Source of the DNA: Spirochaetaceae bacterium
GTDB lineage: Bacteria > Spirochaetota > Spirochaetia > Treponematales > Breznakiellaceae
Assembly (NCBI GenBank): GCA_031258625.1
Contig: JAIRMO010000068.1
Span: forward strand, 1 to 6,374
Direction of reading: 5' to 3'
Length of the DNA stretch: 6,374 bases
Shown here: piece after piece, positions 4,498 to 6,374 of the stretch
Numbering within the stretch: position 1 is the first letter of the stretch
Layout of the letters: the number at the start of each line of letters is the position of its first letter
The notes under the pieces: model-generated
The model's input: only the letters and a program-made list of their open reading frames with translations
Database searches by the model: none
Told to the model about the DNA's origin: nothing
Translations under genes and position numbers: made by a program

Positions 4498-5010
4498 TTA
4501 AAAAATATCCAATTCTCCGGTTTCCGGTGTTTCTGAATCTTCCAATTCGGATAAACCCTCATCTTCAAGGGGAGAAACCTGAAATTCCCCATCCGGTTCA
4601 GCCGCCGTAAGGAGGGGCGCGTCTTCCCGGGGCTCCGATAGATATTCTTCCTCCGGTTTTTTTTCTATCCCCGATGAGGGTTCACCCGGGGTATTTAAAA
4701 CATCGCCGGTAGAACCAGGGGATTTCTCCTCCTCCGGCTGGTTGATGATCCCGGATTTGACCGTAGAAAGGCTCTTTTCTACGGCATCCTCGAACTGGTT
4801 GAGCCGGCTAAGGGCGGAAATAATCCCTTCCTCAATGCGGCCCTGATCTTCTTTAAAACGCTGAATTAACACCTCAAGCTCGTCAATCCGTTTCTGATAG
4901 GTATCCAATTTTTTCTTTAGAAGGGTATTTTCGCCGGTTACCTGGTTCACAAAATCCAGGGCTTTAACGACCTTCGTTTCCAATAATTTGACCTGCTCAA
5001 GGGTTACCAT
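4498..5010 (-). CDS. ZapB-like coiled-coil protein with acidic tail
   Basis: Residues about 3-85 form a continuous heptad-rich helix (for example TLEQVKLLETKVVKALDFV, and later KKLDTYQKRIDELEVLIQRF), followed by a low-complexity acidic tail (91-170, rich in E, P, S, D and G) ending in GELDIF. The helical part resembles the short all-coiled-coil division protein ZapB in style, but the 170-residue length and the tail are unlike E. coli ZapB (about 80 aa). There is no signal peptide or membrane segment. It lies between rplT (3-base gap) and zapA (9-base gap). Its ribosome-binding site GGGAG lies inside the last codons of rplT, so translation is probably coupled. Its position before zapA supports a division role, perhaps as a ZapA partner. 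This is inference; the protein could be an unrelated structural coiled coil. Confidence 0.7.
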   Translation of the reverse strand: MVTLEQVKLLETKVVKALDFVNQVTGENTLLKKKLDTYQKRIDELEVLIQRFKEDQGRIEEGIISALSRLNQFEDAVEKSLSTVKSGIINQPEEEKSPGSTGDVLNTPGEPSSGIEKKPEEEYLSEPREDAPLLTAAEPDGEFQVSPLEDEGLSELEDSETPETGELDIF

Positions 5011-5013
5011 CGG

Positions 5014-5373
5014 CTATGCTCCCAATGCTGTTTTTGCCTGGGCCACTACCGCTTTAAAGGCCCCCGCGTCTTCCACCGCTAATGCCGCCAGGACTTTCCG
5101 GTTGATGGTTACCCCGGCTTTATTGAGCCCGTCCACCAGCCGGGAATAGGAGAGTCCCTCCGCCCGGCAAGCCGCGTTTATCCGGATGATCCAAAGCCGC
5201 CGGAAATCACCCTTCCGGTCTTTACGATCCCGGTAGGCGTAGAAAAGAGCCTTGGTAACCGCGTCTTTGGCGGTTTTATAATTGGAATGCCGCCGGCCCC
5301 AATACCCCTTTGCCAGTTTAAGTATCTTTTTGCGATGATTCTTTCTTTTAGAACCGTCTACTGCTCTTGACAT
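5014..5373 (-). CDS. rplT: 50S ribosomal protein L20
   Basis: This 119-residue protein has the normal length and sequence of bacterial L20: a basic N-terminus ([21 protein letters not shown], residues 8-28), then the diagnostic [31 protein letters not shown] and the C-terminal globular part ([17 protein letters not shown]). L20 binds 23S rRNA early in assembly of the large subunit. In other bacteria it represses its own operon by binding the messenger. AGGAG lies 9 bases before the ATG, in the 12-base gap after rpmI. The end of the gene carries the ribosome-binding site for the following coiled-coil gene. Confidence 0.99.
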   Translation of the reverse strand: MSRAVDGSKRKNHRKKILKLAKGYWGRRHSNYKTAKDAVTKALFYAYRDRKDRKGDFRRLWIIRINAACRAEGLSYSRLVDGLNKAGVTINRKVLAALAVEDAGAFKAVVAQAKTALGA

Positions 5374-5385
5374 AACAAAACGCTC

Positions 5386-5586
5386 CTATCCGTAGGGTAA
5401 TAATTTCTTTTTGATCATCGGTACATTGTCAGGGGACAGTATACCGGGATGGCGGAGATTCCGCTTCCGCTTGCTTGATTTTTTGGTAAGAATGTGGCGA
5501 AGGTTTTGTTTTTTGTATTTTACCTTGCCGCTTCCCGTAAAGGAATAGCGCTTAGCGGCGCTTTTTTTGGTCTTCATTTTCGGCAT
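5386..5586 (-). CDS. rpmI: 50S ribosomal protein L35
   Basis: This 66-residue, strongly basic protein is typical of L35: [20 protein letters not shown] at the start, then [25 protein letters not shown], ending [12 protein letters not shown]. It is a small structural protein of the large ribosomal subunit that packs against 23S rRNA. GAGGG lies 6 bases before the ATG and overlaps the infC stop region; the gap to infC is 10 bases. Its place between infC and rplT is the standard bacterial order. Confidence 0.99.
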   Translation of the reverse strand: MPKMKTKKSAAKRYSFTGSGKVKYKKQNLRHILTKKSSKRKRNLRHPGILSPDNVPMIKKKLLPYG

Positions 5587-5596
5587 ATGCCACCCT

Positions 5597-6115
5597 CTAT
5601 TTCTTAGACTTGGGGCTTAAAACCATGGACATAAACCGGCCTTCCATGGCCGGGGCTTTATCCATAACATAATCCCCTTCGATACGCTGTAAAACATCCT
5701 TAAGAACATCCAATCCCAGTTCGGTATGGGCAAGCTCCCGCCCGCGAAAACGAACCGTTACCTTAACCTTATTGCCGTCGGCAAGAAATTCCCGAACATG
5801 CTTTGATTTGAAATCCATATCATGCTCGTCGATCTTCGGCTGCATACGGATCTCTTTCAGTTTTAAAAGCTTCTGTTTCTTTTTTGAATCCCGGATTTTC
5901 TTTTCATTCTCGAATTTGAATTTACCATAATCCAGAATTTTAACCACCGGCGGAACCGCCTGAGGGGCGACTTCCACCAGGTCAAGGCCCTGTTCCCTGG
6001 CCATTTCGAGCGCTTCGGTGATGGACAAGATCCCCTGGGGCTCTCCTTCTTCCCGAATAAGACGAACCTCCCGTACTCGAATCTGTTCATTAATTCGTAA
6101 ATCCTTATCTGCCAA
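5597..6115 (-). CDS. infC: Translation initiation factor IF-3
   Basis: This 172-residue protein has both IF-3 domains: the N-terminal domain ([15 protein letters not shown] to about residue 72) with the family signature [11 protein letters not shown] (59-69), a lysine-rich linker (72-88), and the C-terminal domain ([20 protein letters not shown]...[14 protein letters not shown]...). IF-3 binds the 30S subunit, keeps it apart from 50S and checks start-codon and initiator-tRNA pairing. The start is TTG at 6113-6115, because AGGAGG (6120-6125) lies 4 bases upstream, the sequence upstream has no in-frame ATG or GTG, and a later start would cut the conserved RINEQIR block. In many bacteria infC uses a non-ATG codon as part of its own control; here the codon is TTG, not the AUU seen in E. 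coli. It is the first gene of the operon. Confidence 0.98.
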   Translation of the reverse strand: MADKDLRINEQIRVREVRLIREEGEPQGILSITEALEMAREQGLDLVEVAPQAVPPVVKILDYGKFKFENEKKIRDSKKKQKLLKLKEIRMQPKIDEHDMDFKSKHVREFLADGNKVKVTVRFRGRELAHTELGLDVLKDVLQRIEGDYVMDKAPAMEGRFMSMVLSPKSKK

Positions 6116-6119
6116 CTGG

Positions 6120-6125
6120 CCTCCT
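6120..6125 (-). promoter_or_regulatory. infC ribosome-binding site deciding a TTG start
   Basis: AGGAGG on the minus strand, 4 bases before TTG (6113-6115). It is the strongest Shine-Dalgarno sequence in the window and fixes the unusual start codon. Confidence 0.85.
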
Positions 6126-6169
6126 TCTAAATTTCCGGCACAAGGGGGAATATACCGGTAATTTTAAAT

Positions 6170-6198
6170 AGTATAACAAAGAAAAAAAAGAATGTCCA
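6170..6198 (-). promoter_or_regulatory. Strong promoter of the infC-rpmI-rplT-zapA operon
   Basis: On the minus strand, TGGACA (6193-6198) and TATACT (6170-6175) are separated by 17 bases, each one mismatch from the sigma-70 consensus. The -10 is also extended (TGTTATACT), and the spacer holds eight consecutive T. Transcription should start near 6163, giving a leader of about 48 nt before infC. This is too short to hold the long structured L20-type leader known from some other bacteria. Confidence 0.8.
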
Positions 6199-6269
6199 GC
6201 CGTCGCAATGCCTCAAAATTAATCTAGCCGAAAAGGGGGCGGTTTCTCAAAACCAAAACCCAGCCGAAA

Positions 6270-6374
6270 TCAGACCGCTTGGGCCTGTTCCACCTCCTGA
6301 CCGGAGGTCTGTCTCATACTTGTCTTGTCTCGATTTATTTTCAAGAGCCGATCCACCGCCTGGTTGAGCCGGGC
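6270..6374 (-). CDS. 3' end of an unidentified reading frame
   Basis: The minus strand is open from the right edge to a TGA at 6270-6272, giving 34 residues beginning ARLNQAVDRLLKINRDKTSM and ending SGQEVEQAQAV. The composition is helical and charged. I do not recognise the family; a transposase tail or a sensory-protein tail are both possible. The opposite strand is also open in one frame here, so coding is not proven. It reads toward the infC promoter. No clear intrinsic terminator separates them; the 71 bases between (6199-6269) hold only a repeated agccgaaa motif (6227 and 6262 regions). Confidence 0.35.
   Translation of the reverse strand, partial: ARLNQAVDRLLKINRDKTSMRQTSGQEVEQAQAV

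Noticed and set aside
6292..6308. Palindrome acctcc-tgacc-ggaggt near the right edge
   Set aside because: It is a 6-bp stem in GC-rich, possibly coding DNA without a T tract or partner site; this is likely by chance.
1..6374. CRISPR arrays, tRNA or rRNA genes, toxin-antitoxin or phage defence modules
   Set aside because: No regularly spaced repeats, cloverleaf folds, rRNA motifs or recognisable defence genes were seen on either strand.

Overview
The window looks like a piece of a spirochaete chromosome, most probably Treponema and perhaps a termite-gut or other environmental lineage. This is inferred from protein style (L20, L35, IF3, ZapA and GAF/HD-GYP sequences) and from the gene order infC-rpmI-rplT followed by a coiled-coil protein and ZapA. 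No search was possible, so the genus is an inference.

Layout. Positions 1-179 hold a broken fragment of an IS256-family (mutator-type) transposase on the minus strand. It is cut off exactly at a 197-bp segment bounded by near-identical inverted repeats (181-195 and 363-377). Positions 378-756 have no convincing protein gene, but they contain an extended -10 promoter, a strong intrinsic terminator (550-583) that could bound a small RNA, and an AT-rich promoter region. On the plus strand follow a stand-alone parvulin prolyl isomerase (769-1047) and a GAF plus HD-GYP protein (1062-2354), probably one operon. A UPF0178/DUF188 gene and manA lie on the minus strand, translationally coupled (2323-4064). 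The DUF188 gene overlaps the HD-GYP gene tail to tail by 32 bp. Further right, also on the minus strand, is a compact operon read right to left: infC, rpmI, rplT, a ZapB-like coiled-coil gene and zapA (6115 down to 4189). It is driven by a near-consensus promoter at 6170-6198. At the right edge (6270-6374, minus) is the tail end of an unidentified reading frame.

Function. The infC operon makes initiation factor 3 and ribosomal proteins L35 and L20, and ties two probable cell-division proteins to them with gaps of only 3 to 12 bases. manA interconverts fructose-6-phosphate and mannose-6-phosphate, and its promoter is placed so that the message would be leaderless. The HD-GYP protein is expected to hydrolyse cyclic di-GMP in response to a signal sensed by its GAF domain.

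Most of the window is ordinary housekeeping DNA, and I do not see a clear new multi-gene system. The best leads are the candidate small RNA with an anti-Shine-Dalgarno stretch, the leaderless manA promoter, the G8 tract inside manA, the coiled-coil/ZapA pair in the ribosomal operon, and the short inverted-repeat element beside the transposase relic.
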